Positions 32,701 to 43,830 are shown, numbered from the stretch's first letter. The stretch is 64,000 nucleotides of DNA from Rhynchonema sp. JSB1_4 (GCA_030248065.1 JASAMV010004993.1:27461-91460), one strand, 5' to 3'. Translations and numbers: made by a program. The notes: generated by a model from the sequence alone, not told the origin.

Positions 32701-35700
32701 AATCCAACCCTGGCTCTCTCACAACACATGTGTGATCAGTGAAAGAAACTGAATGAAAGAAAGCATGCCTGCAGCATCGACGACGTGGTCAGGGTCATAC
32801 GCATACTTTGCAAACAGATCAAATTTTACGATTTTATAGCTTTTTGCATCGTCATTGAACGGCAAGAGCGTAACATCGTTGAAGCCCGTTACACCCACCC
32901 AAATTCGGGCGTTGTCGTTGAGTTTGATTCTCAGCTGTCCTCTGCAAGAGTAACGGTGCGCGCTGTCGGAACCAGGCAGGGATGGGTTAAAAAAACGTAA
33001 AAAAAATTTTTGTAAAAAAAATTTTTTTTAAAAAGTTCGCCACTTCTTCGGTTTTTAAAAATTAGAAAAGTAAGTTCACTTTTTTTATTATTTCACAACT
33101 TTTTTTTTATCATTTTCACCCTTTTCGTGGTGAAAATGCATGCTTTCCTTTCCCGTGACTTCACTTTCCCTTCACTTTTTATACTACAATCTACAGATGT
33201 TGACACATATGGTGGACAGGCTATCCCCAACGCGAATTGTCACGTTATCTGGCTCATTGTGAAAAATATAACCTCGCTACTGCCGTTTGTGAACACAACT
33301 GGTCGGTGTCAACTATTCCTATATTCTCAAGTGCAATCAAATATACTTACAAAAATTTTCGACAATTTTTCACGTTGAGAACGGAAATTTTTGTGGTCCG
33401 GATTAAAAAAAAAGTAAATCTTAACAAAAAATTTAAAAATTCAAAAAAGTTAAGAAAAGTTCGATAACAAAAAATTTTTTTTATCCAACCCTGGAACCAG
33501 GGTTGTTTCAAAAAAAGCTCTTAATTAAAATATTTTGGAAAATTATTTTTGAAACTCAGATTTTGCTTTTTTTAATACAAAGTTGCCCAAAATGGCCTGA
33601 AGTGTCCGAAAATTACCTTTTTCGAGGTAAAAAATTGGCACTTTTATTCTGTGGACGGGTCAATTTTTCAAAAATCACGCCTCGGCGTCTTGTACTGTCC
33701 CCAAACTCGTACAGGGATGCGCGGGACTGGTCTTTTATAGTAGTGATGGTGATGTGGCACCTAGTATTGGTCGCACAATGACTTTATAAGGATTGGTCAA
33801 AGTATTGATTTGATTTGATTGATTGGACTTTACAAGGATTGATTGGATTGTTTTTCCTGAATTGTAAAGCAGGAAAGTGATGGGGCAATGACGTTGCGTT
33901 GCGCGATCACACACAAAGAATGCAGTCAGTAAAATGTTTCAGTCCCGCAGCAACGTGGGTGCTCTGCTAGATTATTTTCAGATGAAACTGTTTAGAGAGA
34001 ATGACAAACAGCACAGTGGTTAAGAGCAGGGTTGGGCAAAAAACGTTTTTTTTCCAAAAATCGTTTTTTTAAAAAAAAGGTTTTTTTTAAAAAAACGTTT
34101 TTTTTAAATGCCCAAATGACCAAAATATGTCCCCAAAAAAATTGGAAAACGCTCATGTTGGGAAGAAAACGTGGTTAAATGAAGTAATTCTATGTGTTCT
34201 GAGGCAAAATAAACTGGTTTCAACCCATTTCTAGCGAGTTGATAAGATCCCATATCAGACCCGCATCATGGGACCAACTTTGGCCGGGGTCATCATTGAA
34301 AATCAAACTCCGTATATCGACGTATCTCGACAAAGTAAACATTGGTCGAAAATTTTTTTTTAAAAATGGGACAAAAATTGATTTTCCTTGATGATCAGGG
34401 TACTTTCCCTGAAAAATCAGGGAAAATCAAGGAAATTCAGGATTAAAAAAAAACGAAAAACGACCCAGTCGTTTTTTTTTAAAAACGTTGTTTTTTTAAG
34501 AAAAACCGCCGTCGTTTTTTTTGCCCAACCCTGGTTAAGAGTGACTCAACGTGAAAGTCAGGATTGATTTGATGAATTCTTATATCGTCACTGTGCGACC
34601 AATACCACTGTATTCTACTACACTATGTATACATGCAGGCATTGGTTTTTAAAAAAAATTTGTTTTTAAAAATTCGTTCCAAAAGTTAAAAAAATATTTT
34701 TTGATTATGTGAAATTTCGAAAATTTCTCTATTTTTTGCTCTAAAAGTGCTATTTTTGCATAAAAATTGCTACTGTTGACATCACCTGACCCTACCATGG
34801 GTGTATTGGGTGCCATAATCGTTGTTTTGTGGCATCTAGACATAGTGCACACACTCACACGGCCTCTCATATGACGACACACGTAGTACATGTGACTGGG
34901 AGTCAATTTATACTCCGACAATTCTTTTGGGAGAAACTTTTCAAACGCGTTGCCTGATCCGTAAAGCGCATGATGCGTGCACTGGCTATAGCGGTCACGT
35001 GACTTCTGTAGCCAGTGCACCTATAACGCGCTTTACGGATCAGGCAACGCGGTTGAAAAGTTTCTCCCAAAAGAATTGCCAGAGTATACTTATCCATGCC
35101 CCAGACCCGAAAGGAGTGATTCGATGTAATATTCACTCTTATTTCACACTATGTAGTGATTCGATGTAATTCACTCTAATTTCACACTATGTACAGCTTA
35201 TTTGCATTGGTCGTGTAGCTAGACGCAATAATTTCACCCAAAATTCCCATCCCGAATATCAGAAAGCCATACCATCACACCCGCACCACCTGGGGAAGGG
35301 TACGGGTGTGTACCTGACTATGGTTGGTACTTATCGACCATTGGATAGCATGATTTTCGTATCACCTGTGCTTTATATACACTTAGAGCACATTTTGTGA
35401 CAAAAATACCCCTATTTTGTATTTGAGCGCTCATTTTTTATCGTGTTGGGCAGATTTTGACTGGAAAAAAATTTTAATTAAAAAAATCTTTTTTTAAAAA
35501 TAGGGCTCGAATAAAATTTTTTTATTAACCACTGTATGCAGGTCTGGTGCAAAATCGGGGTGTATAGTCCAACTATGAACTCATGAGACGACATATATTT
35601 TGAAGTTGACTTGTACGGATCCAATAATGTTCCGGTTCCACGTAAAGGCAGTCTACGGGAGGTTGTCATTCAGCCCCCGAATACCGTAACCCACCGCAAG

Positions 35701-38700
35701 CGAGATCGTTGCGAGACCCATGCCGATCGCTGCTTATCGACACGAGTATTAGCGGCAACAAGCTGGAAATTGTCATCATGCGCGTCGATCACCAAAACTT
35801 GGAAATGTTGGTTGATGTTGGCGCTAACACGCAAAACATAGATAAAAACCAAAATGGTCTCGACACGATCCTTGCAGATCAAAATTACGGTGGGTTACGG
35901 TATTCGGGGGCTGAGTGACAACCTCCCGTAGACTGCCTTTATTTCGGAAATGAAGGAAAGAGAAACGCATGTATTTTTTTAAAAAACACGCTCTCCACCT
36001 CGGTTCGTAAATTCCCGTTTGGCTCCTAAAACATTTGTGTGTTGAACAATGTTGCTGTTCGCGTAAGCACGCAACAAATTGAGGTCAGCCAGCTGCTGGA
36101 ACTTGTCATCATCTCTCTCGGCCCAATCTCTTGCTTTTGTTTGCGAAAATCCCGGCGCATTTTTGAACCTGGCCAAGCAAGCTTGAGTCGTCTCATGAGC
36201 TCGTGGTTGGACTACACAAAGTCGATCTGACGCACAAAATTTGGCTGTAATCGATATTTTGGTGATTGTATATCCCTCAAACGGCATTAAATGCTTTAAA
36301 ATATGTTGTGCGGCATGCTACAATGCATGGGAGTAACATAATTAGTCAAAATTAACCTCAGACTGGTCGGAGACCCTGGAATTTGCACAATACTACCGGG
36401 TGTCACCACACAAGTTCGATCCCAGGCGAAAATTTCTCAATTTTTGAAAAATATGTTACATCGATTTCATTTTCATGAAACGTCATTTGCCACACTTTTT
36501 CAAATAAAAAGAATTTTCGTCAGAAAAAAATCAAAAAGTTTTTGTTAAAAAAGTTCGCAAATTAAAACATTTTGTTTTCAACCCTGGTCGGAACAGAAAT
36601 TTTTGATCGCCGAATGCTGAATAAGGATTCGGGCAAACAGCATCCTTATATGGGTAACGGAATGTAACGTAATGGAAAGAAACATTCAAAAACGCTCATT
36701 TAGGCGTTATATTCTGCCCTCAAGGCTCGAAAAATTTGTTTTACAGAAATCACTCACGTTTTAATGTCCCAAACGCAATGCCGCGCCGTTAAGATGTGAA
36801 ACTCGCTGATGATCGTGCCGCCACACCGTGCCTCATACTTCTGGTCCTCCAACGCAGGTCCATATTCCACCTCCCTGTAATCAAACGGTCGGTGGAGTGT
36901 TGAAAGACTTCTCTGTCTGTGAGTGTTGTGTGTGGCTTGACGTAACTTTGGCGTGGATAGTCATAAGTTATGACCATCCACGCCATAAGCGTTGTGCAGC
37001 GCCCACAAAGCACATTCGCATGAAAAAGATTATATATAAACCATTGTGGAGAGAATCGTTTGAACTTATCACCACACAGTTAATCTGACCAGAACATGCG
37101 TCAACAATCTTAGTTTACTTAGAAAGATGCGAAAAACTTGTGCATCGCTGAGGGGAACCATGTATGTAAACTCACTTTCGGACGCGAATCAGCGCTAAAC
37201 TCAAACGCAAGGTGACTTGCAAATTTTAGTGGGTTTGTCAGAGACACTAGCGCAATAATGTATCTCTGCCTGGTTTTCCACCATGGCAGTGATCCGTTTT
37301 TTTGACTGTTCGCAACATTAGTTATGCACCCATATCACCTCAGGTAGACCTCACTTACGCAGACATAACTGCGAACCAGGGCCAGCTGTGATCTTTGGCT
37401 TTAGATCCGCCTGCAACGGAAACGCTCACCATTAATTAATAATTTAATCAATCGTTAATAATAATAATTTGTATTAATATTATTACCCTAAGTTTAGTGA
37501 TAATGATTGTACCGTCGCCACCTACCTGCACACATGTACCGGATTTTTTTCATGTACAGCAGCCCCCCCCCGCCCGAATAGTGACCTCCGAGTGCTCTGT
37601 TTAAAAACGTTTCCGAATTGAGTCTCCCGGCTGCTTGCTTCAAATAAAGTCGTTTGAAACAAAAAGATTTCCCACCCAATAGATCTCCGGGGGCTTTACA
37701 TGGAAAACTCCGGTGTCTCCCTGTACATGTGTCTTCAATGTTAGAAAACTCTAAGCGCAGATCCGCAGTGAACGCAACTACCTTCAATCATGTATGACAA
37801 TCGTTCCCGATGCACGTCATGTCTGGTTGTTCGCCAAACTCTTGGTCTGCCGCACACATCTGTGAATCGAGTGACTGTTTCGTAAACATAACCCTTTGTA
37901 CTTTTAAGAATCTTCAATTTTGACATGCCAAATGGTCTGGGTTCCCTTGTCCACGATTCAGACTGTCTGGATTTCCAAGTTTTCTCAACTGCACGTGTCT
38001 CGCCGTTTATGTACCCTAAGATTTCCAATGACAGCCACTTGTAAATGATTGGTCAAAAGGACTTTAGAACAAAATCACTGCTTTTAATTTGTGGGCATAC
38101 AAACAAATTTTAGTGAGACAAAATGTGTGGTGGATCAAACAACGGTGGGCGGGGGCAAAAACAGTGGCCAAACACTAGCGGGGAAAAGAAGCGTTAAGAA
38201 AAGGGCGGGGGAAAACCAGCGGGTACAGAAACAGCTGGCAAAAACAGCAGGTTCCGAAATTCTGTCTGAGAACTATCGGGAAAACTGGTAGTGGGGAAAC
38301 TCCGGTACGTAACAGCTGCACTGACAACCAGCGTCGATGATTTACGTCGACCATTTGAATATTAGCCAAAAAAGTTTAATATGATTGGAACAGGCAACTC
38401 AAACTTTACACAGTGTCTAATTGATATCAGACGAGCGTTATTTCCCACAAGATCTGGAAGGCTCAAACGGCATTTACAACCCTTAACACCGTGATTGCAA
38501 AAGTAGTGTAGAAAATGTGATGGAATAAATAAAACTATTTGAATTCACGCATGCAACACGTTTTAATGCGATTGCTCCACAAAACAATAAGTTAATAGCT
38601 TCCTTGTTCGGTCCATGTGAATGACACAAATTGCAACTACGTAGTTCAGAAATGCCACGTGCATGTTTTGAAACCAAACATAAGAAAGCCTTTAGGTCAT

Positions 38701-39205
38701 TGAAACAACAAAAGGACGTGAACAAGTGCTTCATTCACCACAATCTGGAAAGACGGCCTGAACAGTCGTCTTGCGAAACATATGAGATGCTTTTTGCTTT
38801 TCTCTCGACGAAAAGCACGCTTATTTCACAAAAAACTAAAAGGCGGTGCCAAAAAACTAAAAGTTTTGGCCTGTCCAACTCCAGTAATGCTCATTTCAAT
38901 TGAACAACCTCGAGGAACAGCACAAAAAGTCAAAATGTCTTGACTTCGTTCTTTCTATCCGAGGAACGTTTTTTGTTCCTTCTCAATTGCGTCAGATCGT
39001 TCCGTGTGACGTGCGTATACTCGTTTCCGCTGTTCTTCGGATGAAGTATACGCGGGTCACAAGGAACCATCTTCCCTTCACTCGTTCCTTCTGTTCCTCG
39101 GAACGAGTATAAGCGCACCTTAACTGTCTCTAACAAACCTTCCCCGTGGTCACCGAGCAGTGCCGATATGGCTCCAACGAGTGACAAAAGATGTAGGACA
39201 AACAT
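29745..39205 (-). CDS. Trypsin-fold serine protease, gene A
   Basis: Recovered exons: 39205-39139 (signal peptide MFVLHLLSLVGAISALLG); propeptide exon ending 37782 (VCGRPRVWRTTRHDVHRERL, then SYMIEG); 37410-37359 (GSKAKDHSWPWFAVMSA); 36874-36758 (CGGTIISEFHILTARHC, His57); 32962-32769 (ends HVVDAA, Asp102); 30596-30468 (VQPLCLP); 30166-30033; 29942-29745 (GDSGGPFVC, Ser195, stop). All sizes except the last match gene B. Disulfide pairs 42-58, 136-201 and 168-182 are present; Cys191 and Cys220 are absent. Residue 189 by spacing is Lys, which is atypical for trypsin. The Asp102 exon has a GC donor (CAG|GCATGC). The introns are almost entirely transposons. It is presumably a secreted zymogen with catalytic residues intact. 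The signal-to-propeptide connection is unresolved. Confidence 0.83.
30630..31604. mobile_element. TTAA-flanked long-TIR element, T2, copy 2
   Basis: A 975-bp relative of 20952-22605, flanked by TTAA (30626-30629, 31605-31608). Its left end lies 33 nt upstream of the CLP exon of trypsin A. Confidence 0.9.
31655..32712. mobile_element. Mixed H3-type MITE DNA
   Basis: It begins CAGCGTTGGATTAAAAA and ends GAATCCAACCCTG, enclosing other AT-rich repeats and a GC-richer block at 32,200-32,450. The 8-bp flanks do not match, so this may be parts of two elements. Confidence 0.5.
32977..33493. mobile_element. hAT-like MITE, family H3, beside trypsin A exon
   Basis: A 517-bp element, ends CAGGGATGGGTTAAAAAAACG and TTTATCCAACCCTG, with a perfect 8-bp duplication GAACCAGG (32969-32976, 33494-33501). 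Only 14 nt separate it from the Asp102 exon of trypsin A, so the pyrimidine tract of that acceptor comes from the element (CGTTTTTTTAACCCATCCCT on the minus strand). Confidence 0.93.
33776..34603. mobile_element. TIR element, family W1, copy 2, interrupted
   Basis: Ends ATTGGTCGCACAATGACTT and GTGCGACCAAT match 16325-16600. It is split by the hAT-like insertion at 34027-34533 and lies in intron 3 of trypsin A. Confidence 0.85.
34027..34533. mobile_element. hAT-like MITE, family H1, with empty site known
   Basis: A 507-bp element, ends CAGGGTTGGGCAAAAAACG / complement, perfect duplication GTTAAGAG (34019-34026, 34534-34541). The copy of its host at 16,395 shows a single GTTAAGAG (on the minus strand) with no insertion. 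Confidence 0.95.
34640..35534. mobile_element. hAT-like MITE, family H2, copy 2, with internal hairpin
   Basis: An 895-bp element, ends CATTGGTTTTTAAAAA and TTTATTAACCACTG, duplication [C/T]ATGCAGG on both sides. At 34,925-35,070 it contains a hairpin with about 65-bp arms (GGGAGAAACTTTTCAAACGC / complement). It lacks the Helitron-like insertion of copy 1. Confidence 0.88.
35565..36214. mobile_element. TA-flanked MITE, family M1, copy 3, interrupted
   Basis: The ends match family M1. It is split by a second TA-flanked element at 35645-35939. Removal of the insert and one TA restores the CCACGTATTTCGG seen in the other copies. Confidence 0.92.
35645..35939. mobile_element. TA-flanked MITE nested inside another MITE (family M2)
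   Basis: A 295-bp element with about 50-bp inverted ends beginning AAGGCAGTCTACGGGAGGTT, flanked by TA (35643-35644, 35940-35941). It has a 70-residue open frame without recognisable similarity. Confidence 0.93.
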
Positions 39206-39599
39206 AGCATAACAGGCGGATTTCGGAGTGTCTCACGAGTTTTTATGCGCATAAAAGTCGCAGACCTTGCCGGCCATTATGACGAAGCTTCGAAGCTGCG
39301 TACCACATAAAAGTGATGTATGGTACAAGGCAACTATAGGCCTGTATTGTTCGAAAGGATTTGAGAATTGATTCAAAATGCCGATCACAACAATGAAAAT
39401 TTAGACGCCACGGAAGATTTGCACATGAAAACACGTAACGTGCACACAATGAACATTTTGCAAAACCACACAATGCAGTCGCGAATCACACAAACACACA
39501 CAGCTTAGGAACACACAAATTGGTGATAAATTGCACACTGAGTGTACCGGGGGAGTGAACATGGCATTCTGAGATGCAAACTTGCTAAATTGATCATAG

Positions 39600-39820
39600 A
39601 AATAATCGTTGTTTTGTGGCATCTGGACATAGTGCGCACACTCACAGGGCCTCTCATATGACTACACACGTACATGTGACTGGGTGGGCATTTATTTATC
39701 CATGTCCCAGACCCGAAACGAGTGATTCGATGTAATATTCACTCTGGTTTCGCACTATGTGCAGCTTATTTGCATTGGTCGTATACCTAGACGTCATAAT
39801 TTCACCCAACATCACAATCA
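39600..39820. mobile_element. Partial H2 MITE
   Basis: Matches internal parts of 9821-10687 and 34640-35534 (CACACTCACAGGGCCTCTC; TTTGCATTGGTCGTATACC). It has no terminal repeats and no Helitron-like insertion. Confidence 0.75.
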
Positions 39821-39859
39821 CCCGCACGCTCTTTTCAAACTTGTTGACACGACACGACA

Positions 39860-40248
39860 TGCCGACCTTCTTTGCCGGACCGTGCCAAAAAGGAGATGCC
39901 GAGCCCCGATCACATCACTTTAAAAAGACAAGACCCACTTTTCGAATTCAAGGATATCTCGCTGTTTGCCGTGCCTGTGATGTTCCATTTTATTCTGGCC
40001 GGAGCCTTAGCAAAGCCAAAGGAAAGCCAAAGCGCACAGACTCTGTGGTAATCTTCGTTTTGTGAAAAATTCGCCGGCCATCCTATAATACTGTGCTTTG
40101 TTTGTGCATATGGTCAGAGCGACTTGCTCTTCGAGATATGAATGTTTTTTATATATCTGAATTTGGCTACCGGACTTCTCTTGCAGTTCATGGACATGAT
40201 GTTTCAAGTATCGAAGAAGATCAAGATCCTTACGCAACAGCCGCAACT
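39860..40248 (+). CDS. Two weak candidate exons, unknown
   Basis: Frame 39860-40047 ends at a GTG|GTAATC donor. A second exon, 40186-40248, lies between CTCTTGCAG and CTG|GTAAAT and joins in phase 0 (FMDMMFQVSKKIKILTQQPQ). No domain is recognised, and no start or end was found. Confidence 0.25.
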
Positions 40249-41021
40249 GGTAAATTTTGCCCATTTTCTCTTTTTTGTCACACACGTTTGACCAATGTGT
40301 TTTCTGTGATGAAAAAAGTCATCTCAGATAAAATCTGGTATGTTTTGTCAGCGCTATTCTGTTAATTCTGTTCAATTGTTACTGAATTTCAGAGCGTTAT
40401 ATACTGTCCGTGCGTTTATCAAACTCGCTGTTCAGAATTTTGGATAGTTAACTTTGCTGGCATACTGTATGTATGTACAGGTGCATGAATTAGGGCAAAT
40501 TTTGGTTGAGCTGTATCTAGTGCACAGGTTTGGCGCACTAATTTCGGCCAGCTGCCGAGTTGTTCCTTTCCATCAAATGAACAACTTTTGCGCTGGCAGA
40601 AATTAGTGCACCAACTCTATCATTAAATACAAGTAAACCAAAATTAGCACGAATCCATGCATCTGTATTTGCCAAGTCCTCGCCAATTCTGTGCCAGCAA
40701 AGTTGATACGTCCCCATAGCCTCTCGTATGTATGTATGTACTTGCAGCTTGGAGCCAGCCGTCCGCGGGAAACATTGCGCCTCCCCCTCCGTATGAAGAA
40801 GAGCGAAACAATTGATGAAATGAAATGGTTATGGTGCTGAAAAATGATATCCTGTGACACGGAAATCGCTGTTATTATTCCTTATTTTCGGTTGTACACT
40901 GCCATTATGCGTATCCCTTATTGTGCGAGCAATGCCAGATTAATATACATGTATTGAACTGAAAAATTGAAAAACTTTGTCACAATTTTGCTCGACAATT
41001 TTGCACGGCACTGTACCGGAG

Positions 41022-41190
41022 TTTTCCACTTAAAGCCCCGGGGGCTCTAAGCGGAAATTGGTGGAAAATGGACCCTCCGACAAGAAAGAAAAAATCCAAT
41101 TAGAGCCCCGGGGGCTTTAAGTGGAAACGTTTCCACTTACAGCCCTCGGGGGCTTTAAGCGGAAAACTGGTCGTTTTCATCGTTGTCAGT
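41022..41190. repeat. GGGGCTTTAAG palindromic repeat
   Basis: Inverted words GGAGTTTTCCACTTAAAGCCC and GGGGGCTTTAAGCGGAAAAC. Related copies lie at about 19,965-20,350, 28,300-28,440, 37,550-37,720 and 60,295-60,402. Confidence 0.7.
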
Positions 41191-41533
41191 GGGGACACTT
41201 TAGGCCAGCATTTTGACGTTCTAAACCATATTTCAACCTGATTGTGAGGATCTTCATCTAAACGTGGCAAAACGTTGGTAAAACAACAGAAAAGTGCGGT
41301 ATTTTGGTCATTCTTACACTAGTTTGAACTATTTTGGCAAGTTTACTGTTCGATGTAAAATCAAAGCAACGATTTATCGACCTTCACTTGATCTTGCGAA
41401 CTGAGACACTGCTTGATAAACAAAGAAGTTATTTGTCAAAAAAGCTCGGTAAAAATTGGTGTGTTATGCATCCACCATCTGATGGACGCGACCGGGTTGT
41501 CAACTTGCTGTGTCAGGCAACATAATACGTTAA

Positions 41534-42106
41534 AGGGGGCGCGACATTATTATTTTTCACGATACACCGCCTGATTTTATGTCAGAAATTGAAAGACGAC
41601 ATCCGAAGGAACATGTCTTACAAAGACAACAACATTGACCCGCGCTGTTTTCCGCATGAAAATCACCCCCGAACGTCGAACGTCAGGAACAAAAGTCAGT
41701 TTGCTGTAGTCGCTGGGCCGCTTGAAGATTAAGCATCGAGCTCAAAAAATTATGATATGGACTCGGCGCTTATGTAATATTTGCGAAACATTTCAGCTGC
41801 CACAGAAATTGCAACGTCGACAGGTGCTTGGAGCTGGTTGCCGGAAAAATGTTTCGCAGATATTACATAATCACCGAGTCCATATCATAATTTTTTGAGC
41901 TCGATGCCTGATTTTCAAGCAGCCGAGCGACTACAGCAAACTGACTTTTGTTCCTGACATTCGATGTTCGGGGGTGATTTTCATGCTGAAAACAGCGCGA
42001 GTCAATGTTGTTGTCTTTGTAAGACATGTTCCTTCGGATGTCGTCTTTCAATTTCTGGCATAAAATCAGGCGGTGCATCGTGAAAAATAATGATGTCGCG
42101 GCCCCT
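41534..42106. mobile_element. TTAA-flanked near-perfect palindrome element, T3
   Basis: Two 258-bp arms (41534-41791, 41849-42106) around a 57-bp spacer, with ends AGGGGGCGCGACATTATTAT / complement and TTAA on both sides (41530-41533, 42107-42110). Confidence 0.92.
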
Positions 42107-42496
42107 TTAAGCCCACCACAGTGCACAACACACACACAAGCACACACACACACGTGCGCATAACGCACAGCATAACGTTATCAGCACCGCATTAGCAGCG
42201 CTCAATTGGTTCTTATAATGGGTTAGCGCGCTTGATAACTACAGTCCAGTGTTGTGGTGGAAGTGCGTTAGCTCGCCAGCCCAAGCACACCGGTCCACTA
42301 CTGGTTCGTGACCGCCCTGGGGCTAGTACTCATTTGTCATTTTCTGAACTTTTTTTATTTTTTCTTTCTTTTTCCACTTCAATCACTCAAGTACCATCGA
42401 CAAATGTCACAAACAGCACTGAATTGCGCTTGACGACAGAGAAAATGACCAAAGAACAATCACAAAGTTAAAAAATTTCAACTCTGTTATTTGTTC

Positions 42497-43173
42497 CAGG
42501 GTTGGAAAAAAAATTTTTTTAAACAAGTTTTTTTTTTTAAAAAAATTTTTTTTTTTTAAATTTTTTTAGAAAGTCTGAGATTCGGGGAAATTTTACCAAA
42601 TTTGCCTTAAAAACGCGCAAAATCGCGAAAAAATGCAACTTTAATTGACAAGTCACTTTTGTGACTTGGTTTGCATCACTTATCAAGGGTGTTTACGTCA
42701 TTTCGGTACGATCCAACAGTCTGTGCTTGATATGGACCGATGATTGCTGCTCTGTGCTATCGGACACAACAGTTTGTGGCCGAATAAACAAAATTCACTC
42801 ATAAACCACACAGAATTGAGAATATAAGCTGAATCAGTCGTATATGACCGACCTGATGGGGTATGACATCGAAGTACCATGTAGGCACATGCATACTGTG
42901 TCTCATGTATCACGGGAAGGTATAATAACATCATTTGGGGTATCTTAGGTACCAAATACATGCCCCAAAGGTGATTTTGTGAAGAAAATTTTTCGACCCT
43001 TGAGAAAAAATGACAAAAAATAACCCCCAAAAAGGCCATTTTTGGACGTTTTAGAACATTTTGTACACCCGAAAATTTTAAAAAAAAATTTTTTTTTTTT
43101 AAAAAAAATTTTTTCAAAAACCTTTTTTTATTGAAAAAATTTTTTTTTTTTTAATTTTTTTTGCCCAACCCTG
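42497..43173. mobile_element. hAT-like MITE, family H1 long form
   Basis: A 677-bp element, ends CAGGGTTGGAAAAAAAA and TTTGCCCAACCCTG, with a perfect 8-bp duplication ATTTGTTC (42489-42496, 43174-43181). Its interior is shared, inverted, with 19112-19690. Confidence 0.94.
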
Positions 43174-43439
43174 ATTTGTTCTCTTGAGAACAGGATTTGG
43201 GTGTTTCGTCGTGTTTCGCCACGAACGCGTTTATACTTTTTTGGCTGTTTCACGTTGCGTGTTCTCAGGCAAATATAAAGGCACTACGAAACAGGTTGAA
43301 GCAAGAACACGAATTTCTTGTTCTTGTTGCGTCAGAGAACGAAGTATAGTTGGGCCTTAAATCTCAAAACATCTTTCCCACAACAAAAAGCCACACGTGC
43401 CCATGTTGTTTATCTTGATGGACCATCAGCGGACAATCT

Positions 43440-43830
43440 ATTTCATTCACCACAGGTGCTTAAAATTATCCTGGAGTAAAAGGGTGCTTCAAAAAGGCTA
43501 GACTTTTTGGAATATTTCGTTTATCATGCATCACACATGGCGTTTTGTACATTGCTTTATATCTCGTTTAACAGAGAAACGTCTGGGTATAAAACGCTGA
43601 ACATATCTTAGATTGGATTACCTTGTGTTTTGCACAGACCTGCCTCAATAAACTTTTTTCATTTTTTTTCTCCTCCTGTAAAATTGTGTGCGCTCCGTGA
43701 AACCTCACAAAGCAACGACTTGAAAATCCATTTCCTAAATCTGGGTTTCTGACACCTCTAGTCTTCATTTTCTGAAAAAAATGGCTATAAACAAACGCGG
43801 TCAACATTCAATTGTTGAGTCACTTCAGGC
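43440..43830. repeat. Single arm of the 20.4-22.9 kb repeat (empty TTAA site)
   Basis: Matches both sides of the T2 element at 20952-22605 but is continuous through CTCGTTTAACAGAGAAACG. Confidence 0.85.

Noticed and set aside
40007..40285. Minus-strand frame resembling a KH domain (ELQEKSGSQIQIY)
   Set aside because: The GxxG loop is absent and there is no splice support; similarity is too weak.
42232..42471. Ser/Thr-rich exon similar to the 49.4 kb stalk
   Set aside because: Only low-complexity resemblance; no clear acceptor-donor pair or neighbouring exon.
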